DNA from: DSYU01 sp964437595
GTDB taxonomy: Bacteria > Chloroflexota > Anaerolineae > Anaerolineales > Anaerolineaceae
Length of the DNA stretch: 64,000 nt
NCBI GenBank assembly: GCA_964437595.1
Contig: CAYTHO010000021.1
Coordinates: 1 to 64,000, forward strand
Direction: 5' to 3'
Shown: positions 9,212 through 17,686 of the stretch, one piece after another
Layout of the letters: each line of letters begins with the position of its first letter
How positions within the stretch are numbered: position 1 is the first letter of the stretch
Program-made: the position numbers and the translations under genes
Notes under the pieces: generated by a model
Seen by the model: the letters and a program-made list of their open reading frames with translations, nothing else
Databases searched by the model: none
What the model was told of the DNA's origin: nothing

Positions 9212-9263
9212 ATAGATAAAATAGTGGTCTTGGTATCAGGAGAATCTGGAGGAGATTTAAACC

Positions 9264-9815
9264 ATGCAACCTGAAACGCTTCAAAATATTTGGACGGCGA
9301 TTATTTTGTTTCTACCCCGCTTGGGTATCGCGATTTTTATTTTCATCGGCTTTTGGATAATGGCGCGCCTGTTTAAAGGAGCTGTGCAAAGGTTTGGCCG
9401 CAGCCGGCGTTTATCCGCTGATGTGATCAACCTGATGGTGCAAATAACCGAGGTAGGCCTGTTGGTGTTTGGTATCGTCACGGCGCTTGGCACCCTGGGC
9501 GTGGATGTGGCAGCGATGATCGCCGGATTGGGGTTGGTGGGTTTTGCATTGGGCTTTGCACTACGCGACCTGTTATCCAACTTCCTGGCTGGCCTGTTGA
9601 TATTGATCTATAACCCATTTGTGCGAGGCGATTCGATTGTGGTTTCAGGAAACGAAGGTAAAGTGATCGAAATTAACCTGCGTTATACCGTGATGCAGGA
9701 TGATGAAAAACGTACCCTGGTACCCAATTCGATTATGTTCTCAAACCCTGTCGTTGTGAAAAAGCAGATCCCTGGTGGATTGCCAGGCGGGGATGCAGGT
9801 ATTAAATCGGCGTGA
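9264..9815 (+). CDS. small MscS-family mechanosensitive channel
   Basis: 183 aa inner-membrane protein. Three hydrophobic segments at about 13-33, 57-80 and 83-105. The last carries the pore-helix pattern of the MscS family (MIAGLGLVGFALGFALRDLLSNFLAGLLILIYNPF), followed by the beta domain (VRGDSIVVSGNEGKVIEINLRYTVMQDDEKRTLVPNSIM). MscS of E. coli is about 286 aa; this one stops after the beta domain and lacks the C-terminal alpha/beta vestibule, giving a minimal channel. The ATG is preceded by TGGAGGAG. Expected role: release of small solutes on osmotic downshock. Confidence 0.9.
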   Translation: MQPETLQNIWTAIILFLPRLGIAIFIFIGFWIMARLFKGAVQRFGRSRRLSADVINLMVQITEVGLLVFGIVTALGTLGVDVAAMIAGLGLVGFALGFALRDLLSNFLAGLLILIYNPFVRGDSIVVSGNEGKVIEINLRYTVMQDDEKRTLVPNSIMFSNPVVVKKQIPGGLPGGDAGIKSA

Positions 9816-9841
9816 ACTATTCAAATTGAATGCTTTTGCTC

Positions 9842-9870
9842 TTTACAAACGAACACATGTTCTATATAAT
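9842..9870 (+). promoter_or_regulatory. sigma70-type promoter with LexA-like box in the spacer
   Basis: TTTACA (9842-9847), 17-nt spacer, TATAAT (9865-9870). The spacer contains CGAACACATGTTCT (9850-9863), matching the Gram-positive LexA box CGAACRNRYGTTCG at 13 of 14 positions, with GAACA/TGTTC as a perfect palindrome. A repressor bound here would block polymerase. That this is the LexA motif of this organism is inference. Confidence 0.7.
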
Positions 9871-9937
9871 CAATAGTGCAGGATTTATGTTCTAGTTATG
9901 GCTGCCCGTTCCGCAACCAGTGGGAGGAAACGAACAG

Positions 9938-10627
9938 ATGGAAAGACGACAATTCGACTCTCCTCCTGGCCTGTACCAGGATGATCGGGCGGAAACCATC
10001 AACGTGGCCGCGGTTTGCCGATCCACGCGCTCGCTTGGTCCGGGAACGCGTGCGGTGCTATGGGTTCAGGGATGCGCATTTCACTGCCCTAACTGTATTG
10101 CTCCGGATTGGATCCCGATTCGGCCAGCCCGGATGGCCCGTGTGGATGCACTGGTAACGGAACTACTGGGGGACCCGTCCGTCACCGGCCTAACATTTTC
10201 GGGAGGAGAGCCGATGCTCCAGGCCGCCAGCCTGGCCCGCCTGGCGTGGGAAGCGAGAAAGATGCGCAGCCTGGATATTATCTGTTTCAGCGGATTCACG
10301 CTCGCTCATCTCCGGCGGAACCCGCCTGGGCCTGGAGTGGCTGAACTGCTAGATCAAGTAGATGTGCTGATCGACGGACCTTACATCGACAAGCTCAATG
10401 ATAACCAGGGCATGCGGGGCAGCAGTAATCAGCAGGTACATTACTTGACTCAGCGGTTAGCCGGACATGATTTTTCGGAAAAGCCGCGCCGCGTGGAAAT
10501 CCAGATCCAACATGGAGAGGCCATGCTGGTTGGCGTACCGCCGCAGCAGTTGAAATCGTTGGTAAACCAGGCGGTGTTCCTGGCGGCTGGGCAAAATGGA
10601 GGGCTAGCAGGATATGAGCGGATATAA
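9938..10627 (+). CDS. radical SAM 4Fe-4S activase-like protein (NrdG-like)
   Basis: 229 aa. It contains the radical-SAM Cys motif C-x3-C-x2-C (GCAFHCPNCIAPDW), the SAM-binding GGE motif (LTFSGGEPMLQ) and a later LIDGPYIDKLND, all as in anaerobic ribonucleotide reductase activases and related single-cluster proteins. These generate a 5'-deoxyadenosyl radical, often to install a glycyl radical on a partner. No glycyl-radical enzyme is encoded nearby, so the partner is unclear. The ATG at 9938 is chosen over an upstream GTG (9920) because GGGAGGA lies 9 nt before it. It overlaps the next gene by 14 nt. The promoter upstream carries a LexA-like box. Confidence 0.82.
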   Translation: MERRQFDSPPGLYQDDRAETINVAAVCRSTRSLGPGTRAVLWVQGCAFHCPNCIAPDWIPIRPARMARVDALVTELLGDPSVTGLTFSGGEPMLQAASLARLAWEARKMRSLDIICFSGFTLAHLRRNPPGPGVAELLDQVDVLIDGPYIDKLNDNQGMRGSSNQQVHYLTQRLAGHDFSEKPRRVEIQIQHGEAMLVGVPPQQLKSLVNQAVFLAAGQNGGLAGYERI

Positions 10628-12044
10628 ACTGGCGGCCATTTCCATTACCTCCGAGGAATACGACCGGCTGTGCGGCCCGGATCAGGAAGTACAGTCTCTT
10701 CCCGAGCCTTCCGCAGAACAAATCAGCATCGTTGGGAACCAAAGTATTGAAATCTTGCGCTCGAATTTAGCGGGGATGCGTTCTCGACAGGAAGCCTTCG
10801 ACACGGTTCTCGCTGGGGTGAATGAGCAAATCCGGCAGGTGGAGGGGAACACCAGCCGCGCCCTGGTCGAACTCGAAACCGAGGTTGTCAACCGCTCGGA
10901 ACGACAACTTGGGAAGATGTGGCAGCACTTTGACCAGGTAATCTCTGAATATGCTGCGCGGTTCGACGCGCAAATTCAGGCGAATGCGCGCGAGACCCAG
11001 GAATATATTACAGATTTGTACCGCAGCCTGCGCCAAATGTCGGCTAGTGCGGAACAAAAAGAAAACCTTGCCACCCAATGGGTAGAAGCCGCCGATATCT
11101 ATTGCGCATATATTAAAGAATATTTCAATTACGAGCAGTTCACGCCTGGGAGGGTTGAGTGGCTCGAGCGACAGCTTGTTCAGACCCATGAAAACCTGGA
11201 AATGGGATTGGCTGAAGCCGTTATCGCGTCGGCGCAGCAGCTTGTGCTGTCGTTTTCGGACCTGCGGGTGGAATTAGAACGGCTGCAAAATGAATGGGTA
11301 CTGCTTTACCAGGCAGCCTGGGAAGGGATCAACCACCTGATGATTCAGGTGGAAAACTGCCAGTTTGTGGAAGCGATTGGTTTGAATGGAGAGCGCCTCC
11401 CATCTGAGATCAACGTAGATTACTGGACCGGCGGGGATTTGGACCGCTTATATGCTCAATTAGGCGATCTTCGCAGCCAGATGGAGAATGAGGAGATCCA
11501 ACCTGACAGTGAGCTTCTCCACCGCTGGCTCGAACAGGATCTTCTCTACTACCACCAGGATCTAGAGGAGATCGTGTATCACGCCAGGATTGCCGTTTTA
11601 AATTCTCAACTGCGGATCAACGTTGCGGATCTGGTGGTTCAAGCGCTTCAAGAACAGGGCTTTATCCTGGCGGATTCGAATTACGCTGAAGATGACATGC
11701 GCATGGCATTTGGCGCGCAACTGGAAAATATCGAAGGGAACCAGGTAATTATTCAGGTGGCGCCGGTAGGGGAGCGGGTTGGCGAGAACGAGTTACACAT
11801 CCAGTCGATGGACAGCGAGGAACGGACGGAACGTGAGCTGGAACAGCGTTGGGGTGAGATCAGCCAGTCGCTCAACCAGTATGGGGTAGCTATTGGCCAG
11901 TATACAACCATTGAGAGTGGTGCGGGCCAGAGGAGAAAGAGCGCTCCTGGCTACCTGGCGAACAATCGAAAAAATCATTCTTATATTCGAAACAGCCGCG
12001 GTCATGGGTATCGAACGAGTCCACCAGATCATCCGGAACGATAG
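10614..12044 (+). CDS. coiled-coil protein of the radical SAM/AAA operon
   Basis: Up to 476 aa, with no membrane segment. Residues about 55-150 and 180-250 are heptad-like and charged (RSNLAGMRSRQEAFDTVLAG, MWQHFDQVISEYAARFDAQI), predicting long coiled coils. A globular C-terminal part (about 320-440: AVLNSQLRINVADLVVQALQ, NIEGNQVIIQVAPVGERVGENELH) resembles a small alpha/beta domain. The last 40 or so residues (RRKSAPGYLANNRKNHSYIR...) look like out-of-frame sequence because the next gene overlaps here. It overlaps the radical SAM gene by 14 nt and the AAA gene by about 41 nt, suggesting coupled translation. Likely an adaptor or substrate of the AAA ATPase; family not recognised. Confidence 0.75.
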   Translation: MSGYKLAAISITSEEYDRLCGPDQEVQSLPEPSAEQISIVGNQSIEILRSNLAGMRSRQEAFDTVLAGVNEQIRQVEGNTSRALVELETEVVNRSERQLGKMWQHFDQVISEYAARFDAQIQANARETQEYITDLYRSLRQMSASAEQKENLATQWVEAADIYCAYIKEYFNYEQFTPGRVEWLERQLVQTHENLEMGLAEAVIASAQQLVLSFSDLRVELERLQNEWVLLYQAAWEGINHLMIQVENCQFVEAIGLNGERLPSEINVDYWTGGDLDRLYAQLGDLRSQMENEEIQPDSELLHRWLEQDLLYYHQDLEEIVYHARIAVLNSQLRINVADLVVQALQEQGFILADSNYAEDDMRMAFGAQLENIEGNQVIIQVAPVGERVGENELHIQSMDSEERTERELEQRWGEISQSLNQYGVAIGQYTTIESGAGQRRKSAPGYLANNRKNHSYIRNSRGHGYRTSPPDHPER

Positions 12045-14601
12045 CGAGGATCGTTTCTATATCTTCTATGGAAAAGGCATCGACGATGCCTTCATATCGT
12101 TTAATTACCGCGAGCAGAGCATCGAAGCCGCACTCCACACCGTACTGCGCCAGCAAAAATACAATCGCATAGCGTATATTGCCCCACACCGACCCATTTA
12201 CTATTTCGACGATGAATCCCGAGAGTATGTGACCCAGGAATGGAACACGGCAGCAGCGGATGAAGATGAGGTGGATATGCAGGTGCTTACTGGCGGCCCA
12301 TTAGGGAACCGCCAGTTGTTCCACCCTGTGGCTGTTCGGCGAGCGGGGACGATGGGAGGCGGGATGGGCGATGTGCATGCCCTGCGCATTCTCGACCACT
12401 TTGTGAAAGATACACAGACGCGTAGCGTGGTCATCATTTCGCAAGCGGAAACCTGGTTGACGCACTTCGAAGATCAGCGCCTGATGGCAGGCATCATCGG
12501 CGAATGGACGCACCTTCCCAGTTCGAATCAGAACATCGTGATCTTTTTGTTCTCGGTAGAAAAATATACGCTGCTGGCCGAAATTGCCAACCGGCTGCCT
12601 GTGCCTGAACTGCGCAGTTTGATCCTGCGCGAGGAAGCTGGCAGGCGAAATAAAAACCTGGTAGAAATATCCGCTCCGGAAAAGAACGAAATCATTCGCC
12701 TTATCCAGTATGGAAAGCAGCTTTACAACTATGCGACTCCTGAGCCTGACCTGGAAAAACTGGCAACCTGGATGGCTGCTGAAGGGCTGCGGGCAAGGCA
12801 GTGGCTGGCCCGTTTTTCTGATGTCGATTCGGTAGACATTGAGACTGGAACCAGAAACGGCTGGTTCGCTGCCAATCGCGATGACCGCCGGTCGATTGAG
12901 GAACGGTTGAATGCCCTGGTAGGACTGGATGCAATTAAGGAACGAATTTACGAACTGGCCGCCTGGTTGTCATTGCAGCAGCGAAAACAGCAAATTCGAG
13001 AGACCATGATCGATCCACCCGCGCACCACCTGGTGTTCACCGGCAACCCTGGCACTGGCAAGACGACCGTCGCGAGGCTGGTGGGTGAGATTTTCCACGA
13101 TCTGGGGTTATTGAAACGCGGGCATTTGATTGAAGTTAAGTCTTCTGACCTGGTCGCTGAGCACGTGGGGGGGACGGCGATCAAAACCAACAGCATGATC
13201 GACCAGGCTATAGATGGGGTGCTGTTCATTGATGAAGCCTACACCCTGACCGAACCGGAACGCGGCGGCTTTGGGCAGGAGGCGGTGGATGTGCTGCTCA
13301 AGCGCATGGAAGATGACCGCGACCGGCTGGTCGTGGTTGTGGCTGGCTATCCTCAGAAGATGGATCGATTCTTACAATCCAATCCGGGCCTTCCCAGGCG
13401 TTTCCCTAAGGAGAACAAGTTCGATTTCCCGGATTATTCCCCTGAGGAATTGTGGAAGATCCTGGAGCAGCTTTTACACAATCGGGAAATTCCACTCGAT
13501 GAACCCCTTTCTACTGCGCTTTTCCAGATGATCGAAGGATTATATGCCAGCCGCGACGCGGCTTTCGGCAATGCCGGAGAGATGCGCAACCTGGCAGATG
13601 GTTTGGATCGCCGCAGGGCATACCGGATTGTGAAGAATGCACTGCCGGATGATGCACCGCTGTTATTTGAGGATATTCCGGAGAAATACCGCAACTACCT
13701 GACCGCGGATGAGGTAGATATCGATCAACTCCTCGCGGAACTGGACGGTTACGTGGGGATGGCATCTGTGAAGACATTCATCCGGGGACTGGCGCACCGC
13801 ATTCAATTTGATCGGGCGCGCAAGAATCAGAACCCAGACCTGGCTGTAACCTCGCCCATGCAGCATCTGGTTTTTACGGGAAGCCCGGGCACTGGGAAGA
13901 CCTCGGTTGCAAGGTTGATTGGACGGATTTACTGCTCGATGGGTTTGCTGCGGCGGGGGCAATGCGTCGAGGTCAGCCGGGCGGACCTGGTGGCAGGTTA
14001 TGTAGGGCAAACTGCGCAGCGTACCCGTGAAAAAGTGCGCGAAGCCCTGGACGGGGTATTATTCATCGATGAAGCATATACCCTGGAGCGAGGCGGGCAG
14101 ACCGATTTTGGTCGTGAAGCGATCGATACTTTAGTGAAGATGATGGAAGATTTTCGGTCACGGCTGCTGGTGATTGTTGCCGGGTATCCAAAGGAGATGG
14201 AACACTTCATCGCCTCCAACCCGGGGCTGAAATCCAGGTTGGGTACCGTTGTAGAATTCCCTGATTTCACGCACGATGAGTTGGTGGAAATCTTCCGCAG
14301 GCGGGCAGAAAAAGAAAACTTGCAGGTTGATGCGGAGGTTGCCCAAAAGGTGAAGGAATACCTGGTTTCGCTTGCTGCCCGTGACGGGTCTCGCTTTGGG
14401 AATGCCCGGACCGTACATATGGTGTTCGAGCAGATGAAAAGCCATCTAGCGGAGAGAAAAATTCTGCCGATAAAGAAGGACAGACCATCACAGGAAACGG
14501 TCATGCGTTTCGATGCGGTACCAGGCGATGACTGGTCTGTGTTTACGATGGCGGATGTACCAGAACCTGTCTGGTCCAGCAGGAAGCAAAAAGCGAGCTA
14601 A
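12004..14601 (+). CDS. multi-AAA ATPase of CbbX/SpoVK type
   Basis: 865 aa from the ATG at 12004; the frame is open back to a TTG at 11893, so the N-terminus may be up to 37 residues longer. It has two clear CbbX/SpoVK-like AAA+ modules: Walker A GNPGTGKTT (about 347-355) and GSPGTGKTS (about 626-634), each followed by VLFIDEAYTL as Walker B and an arginine-rich sensor region (NPGLPRRF, NPGLKSRL). Residues about 100-270 look like a degenerate third AAA domain (RSVVIISQAETWL, NIVIFLFSVEKYT) without a Walker A. Such proteins act as remodelling hexamers. It is the last gene of the LexA-box operon. Its stop overlaps the stop of the convergent SPFH-like gene by 4 nt. Confidence 0.88.
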   Translation: MGIERVHQIIRNDSEDRFYIFYGKGIDDAFISFNYREQSIEAALHTVLRQQKYNRIAYIAPHRPIYYFDDESREYVTQEWNTAAADEDEVDMQVLTGGPLGNRQLFHPVAVRRAGTMGGGMGDVHALRILDHFVKDTQTRSVVIISQAETWLTHFEDQRLMAGIIGEWTHLPSSNQNIVIFLFSVEKYTLLAEIANRLPVPELRSLILREEAGRRNKNLVEISAPEKNEIIRLIQYGKQLYNYATPEPDLEKLATWMAAEGLRARQWLARFSDVDSVDIETGTRNGWFAANRDDRRSIEERLNALVGLDAIKERIYELAAWLSLQQRKQQIRETMIDPPAHHLVFTGNPGTGKTTVARLVGEIFHDLGLLKRGHLIEVKSSDLVAEHVGGTAIKTNSMIDQAIDGVLFIDEAYTLTEPERGGFGQEAVDVLLKRMEDDRDRLVVVVAGYPQKMDRFLQSNPGLPRRFPKENKFDFPDYSPEELWKILEQLLHNREIPLDEPLSTALFQMIEGLYASRDAAFGNAGEMRNLADGLDRRRAYRIVKNALPDDAPLLFEDIPEKYRNYLTADEVDIDQLLAELDGYVGMASVKTFIRGLAHRIQFDRARKNQNPDLAVTSPMQHLVFTGSPGTGKTSVARLIGRIYCSMGLLRRGQCVEVSRADLVAGYVGQTAQRTREKVREALDGVLFIDEAYTLERGGQTDFGREAIDTLVKMMEDFRSRLLVIVAGYPKEMEHFIASNPGLKSRLGTVVEFPDFTHDELVEIFRRRAEKENLQVDAEVAQKVKEYLVSLAARDGSRFGNARTVHMVFEQMKSHLAERKILPIKKDRPSQETVMRFDAVPGDDWSVFTMADVPEPVWSSRKQKAS

Positions 14602-15920
14602 CCGCCCCTTTTTCTGGAACCACCCTCCTGGGCATTCTTGTTTTCATCCATGGGCGGGTTCTTGCTAATTGCATCCAGGATCTGGGCTGTACGGGCGATC
14701 AACAGTTTGCGGACATTCTCGCGCGATTCGCCTCTCACTTCCGCTTCTGATAGAGACCCGGCAATACTCATAATTAACTGCGCCTGAGCTTCCGCCCGTC
14801 CGAGTTCCTGGTATGCCTGGCGCACTGCATCTCCGTATGCCCTGGCGACATTGGCATCCCCGGCCCATTCCGCTGACCATAAGGATGTGCGCAGCTCATC
14901 GACGCTTTCATCCTCAATTTCGATGTGGCCTACGTCAATCCATAAGAATTCCACGCCAACATTGGCAAAACTCCTCTTCGCGGCTGGAGTAAAGAATTGT
15001 TCCTGCATTTCCTGCCGCGGGAAGGTGTCGTTATTGCGGGGGGCGGTCAGGTAATCGATTCCTCGATCTGCGATGAAATCGGTAATGAAGCCAATCACCA
15101 TGCGGTCCACCGCTCTCCGCCAGTTTTCTACCCCATCTTTTTCTACAACCAGGCCGAACGTCATATCCTCAATGGCTTTTTCAGAGAAGGGATATGGGTT
15201 GTTCAAGGTACGCCGCGTAGGTTTCCCGCTGTTTTGTTCATCTGGCCTGATTCGATAGCGGAAGTTGATGTCTTTGATTAACACCTTGATCCCATCGCGA
15301 GTCATGCCACTCACTTCTTCTTTGTATCCGTGCTGGTCATCCAGGTTTACCGCCTGGGCAAGCACCTCAAACGGGGCCAGGAAGTGAACTTCAGAGACCT
15401 TGGCTTCGCTGGGGCCGTGCAGCGCGCGAAACATGGCGGCGTTGCCTGGTTCAATCACCACAAAACCTGGACCGCCAATTTTTTCGATCAGGTTTACCTC
15501 GTTTTTATTAATCTGCGGCGCGCCTTTATCGATCACCATAACCGGGTATTCCGAGGCGAACATGGATGCCATAATATAGCGCCATCCATCCCCAAAACTT
15601 GGCAGCGCGTAAACATCCTTTACGTAGTATGCGCCGGCGATCAAAACGCAGGCAATCGCAGCAAATGGAGCGATCATGTACCGCAGGCTGTTGCCATTGA
15701 ATATCGAGGCGAACAAGACCTGCAGCACAGGGGGCAGGTTGGTGAGGAGGGGGGACCGGTCGACGATATCCCGTACATCAATGCCATCCAGGCGGATACT
15801 GCCAAACCAGCCAAATGCAATCAGAACAGCCGCTCCAAAGACGAACCCGCGGATGAAGCCCATCAGCGTTTGCCAGTCATATTCGCCGGTTTGAAGTTTT
15901 AGCCGTTTGCGTACCTGCAT
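14598..15920 (-). CDS. SPFH/band-7-like membrane protein
   Basis: 440 aa. Hydrophobic segments near residues 18-40 and 80-102 are followed by a long cytoplasmic or extracellular region with SPFH-like features: FVVIEPGNAAMFRALHGPSEAKV, GMTRDGIKVLIKDINFRYRI and a helical C-terminal region (RAYGDAVRQAYQELGRAEAQAQLIMSIAGSL) of the type used for oligomerisation. The tail is charged and flexible. It lies 9 nt after the paralogous 15930-17579 gene in the same direction, forming a two-gene operon. Known SPFH proteins form membrane microdomain scaffolds and often associate with AAA proteases; here the convergent neighbour is an AAA ATPase, but a functional link is only inferred. Confidence 0.72.
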   Translation of the reverse strand: MQVRKRLKLQTGEYDWQTLMGFIRGFVFGAAVLIAFGWFGSIRLDGIDVRDIVDRSPLLTNLPPVLQVLFASIFNGNSLRYMIAPFAAIACVLIAGAYYVKDVYALPSFGDGWRYIMASMFASEYPVMVIDKGAPQINKNEVNLIEKIGGPGFVVIEPGNAAMFRALHGPSEAKVSEVHFLAPFEVLAQAVNLDDQHGYKEEVSGMTRDGIKVLIKDINFRYRIRPDEQNSGKPTRRTLNNPYPFSEKAIEDMTFGLVVEKDGVENWRRAVDRMVIGFITDFIADRGIDYLTAPRNNDTFPRQEMQEQFFTPAAKRSFANVGVEFLWIDVGHIEIEDESVDELRTSLWSAEWAGDANVARAYGDAVRQAYQELGRAEAQAQLIMSIAGSLSEAEVRGESRENVRKLLIARTAQILDAISKNPPMDENKNAQEGGSRKRGG

Positions 15921-15929
15921 TTTTCCCCT

Positions 15930-17579
15930 TTAAACCCGTGTGGTGGGCGGCTGGCTGATTTTGGATGGTGTTTGCGTTCCCAGCAGCGTACTGTGGACAT
16001 AGCGTAGTAAATCAATGGTATTTCCGGGCAGCAGCTGGCGCGTTTTTGGATCGGCAGAAGCTGTTTCCAACGATTGAATCAGCCGAAGCGCCAGCGCTTC
16101 ATCGGAGTAATCGGATACTTTGAACAGTTGATTGAGGCTGTACCAGAGATCTTGCTGTGCATCGACCATGGCTTTGGTGCGGATGCGCATTGCCTGAAGA
16201 TCGCGGTTGGCCTGGGTAACATCCAGTTCCTGTTCCCAGGTGGCTTTCCACGAGTCGAGGCGCTGCTGATAGATCAGGTCGGATACCGGGATGGGATCGC
16301 CGAACGATGCAAAAAGAATGCGTATCCCCCGGTCGCGGAGCAGCTTGGGATTGGTGAGCAGGCGAACCGGGGAAACAAGCAGCTCCGATTTGCGATAATC
16401 GCTGCCAATACGCAGCGGCTCACGCGAACCGTGATGGATGACGCGATACGCCAGAACCCCGTTATTGCGCATAAACAACCGCAGCTTGCGTTTGTGCGCC
16501 AGCAATGGGAAGCTCCCGCTGCCTTTGAGGTCGTAAAGCTCATCGTAGTTGATTTTTGGAAGGAGATCGCGATAAAATCCCGCCGCTACCCGTGTGGGTA
16601 ATTCCGTCCAGGGGATAACTTCCTGGTCCGTGCCGCGGGCCTGTGCGAAAACGGCTGAAAAGACCCGTTCCGCGTTGAAGCGGGGCGTTTTTGAGGCTTC
16701 TGGCAGCGGGATATATGGCTGTAGTTCTGGCCCCGCGTACATGCTGGCATACTGGGCGATTTCCTCCCGATCCGCGCTGTCTAATTCATCGCTCAGAGTG
16801 GTGAGGTGTAAGAATTCATCGCCCTGCTTGGAGGGTGTGAAAACACATACGCGCCAATCTTCAGGGCGCTGGCGGTGGCTGATCGGGGTTACCTGGAGTG
16901 CGTCTGCATTTGGATCATCACCAATGGTGAAGATGGTAAAGATGTTTGCCTTTAGCTCGATGCCTTCCCGGGTGTAGGAGGTTACCTTCATCTGCTTGCG
17001 GAACTGCGGGCGCAGGTCGACCACGCCGCGAATGCGCTCGTTTGGGCGGGTAAAGACAATTCCCGAACCGCGGGCGCGGGGTGTTTCGGGAGGGTCGTTC
17101 AGGCCGAGCATATTGAGGAAGCTCTGCTCAGAAGCGGTGGCCAGGCGGGACAGGCCAAGGGGCACATCGCGATCCTCAAGGACGACGGCGCTGTTGAAAT
17201 CAACAACGACCACGCCATGCCCGCGGCGTCTTTCATCTTCGTGGGTAGCGACCATAACGCCATCTTTGATAAAGACGGCAGGCCCGTGACTCCGTGTGAT
17301 ATAAAGCCATAAGCGCCAGGCCGTGCGGTAAATATCCTGCAGGCTGTTCACTGGGAGCAGCGCCTGCGCAGAGATCAGGATCAACCAGATGACGAAGACC
17401 AGGCCAAAACCAATGAAACAGTTAAAACAAAGAACAGGTACGGCGTACCCAATCGATTTCAGAGTCAGAATTCCGATGATTTCTTTTCCGAATGCGATAG
17501 CGAATATCAGCGCCAATCCACCAAGGACGCTCCGGATGATCAAGGTCGTTCTTCTGTTGCCTGGCCTGCCGAGACGCAT
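15930..17579 (-). CDS. SPFH-like membrane protein, partner of the downstream gene
   Basis: 549 aa. Two hydrophobic segments near residues 14-36 and 44-70 precede a large soluble part. FIKDGVMVATHEDERRRGHGVVVVDFNSAVVLEDR and QMKVTSYTREGIELKANIFTIFTIG have the pattern of an SPFH core; the C-terminal third is helical and charged (KATWEQELDVTQANRDLQAMRIRTKAMVDAQQDLW). It shares organisation, but little obvious sequence, with the following gene. A strong promoter lies upstream (17633-17662). Function unknown; probably a hetero-oligomeric membrane scaffold with the 14598-15920 product. Confidence 0.7.
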   Translation of the reverse strand: MRLGRPGNRRTTLIIRSVLGGLALIFAIAFGKEIIGILTLKSIGYAVPVLCFNCFIGFGLVFVIWLILISAQALLPVNSLQDIYRTAWRLWLYITRSHGPAVFIKDGVMVATHEDERRRGHGVVVVDFNSAVVLEDRDVPLGLSRLATASEQSFLNMLGLNDPPETPRARGSGIVFTRPNERIRGVVDLRPQFRKQMKVTSYTREGIELKANIFTIFTIGDDPNADALQVTPISHRQRPEDWRVCVFTPSKQGDEFLHLTTLSDELDSADREEIAQYASMYAGPELQPYIPLPEASKTPRFNAERVFSAVFAQARGTDQEVIPWTELPTRVAAGFYRDLLPKINYDELYDLKGSGSFPLLAHKRKLRLFMRNNGVLAYRVIHHGSREPLRIGSDYRKSELLVSPVRLLTNPKLLRDRGIRILFASFGDPIPVSDLIYQQRLDSWKATWEQELDVTQANRDLQAMRIRTKAMVDAQQDLWYSLNQLFKVSDYSDEALALRLIQSLETASADPKTRQLLPGNTIDLLRYVHSTLLGTQTPSKISQPPTTRV

Positions 17580-17632
17580 ATCCCGCCTGTTGCTATTTAA
17601 ATAATAATATACGAAAGTTGGTGCGTGAAATC

Positions 17633-17662
17633 AGTATATACTTTTCTGTTCTTGGTTGTCAA
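17633..17662 (-). promoter_or_regulatory. promoter of the SPFH-like gene pair
   Basis: On the minus strand: TTGACA (17657-17662), 18-nt spacer, TATACT (17633-17638); TATATA with a 16-nt spacer is an alternative register. The -35 is consensus. Confidence 0.7.
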
Positions 17663-17686
17663 CCGAGTTAACAACTCTAAAAGTTT

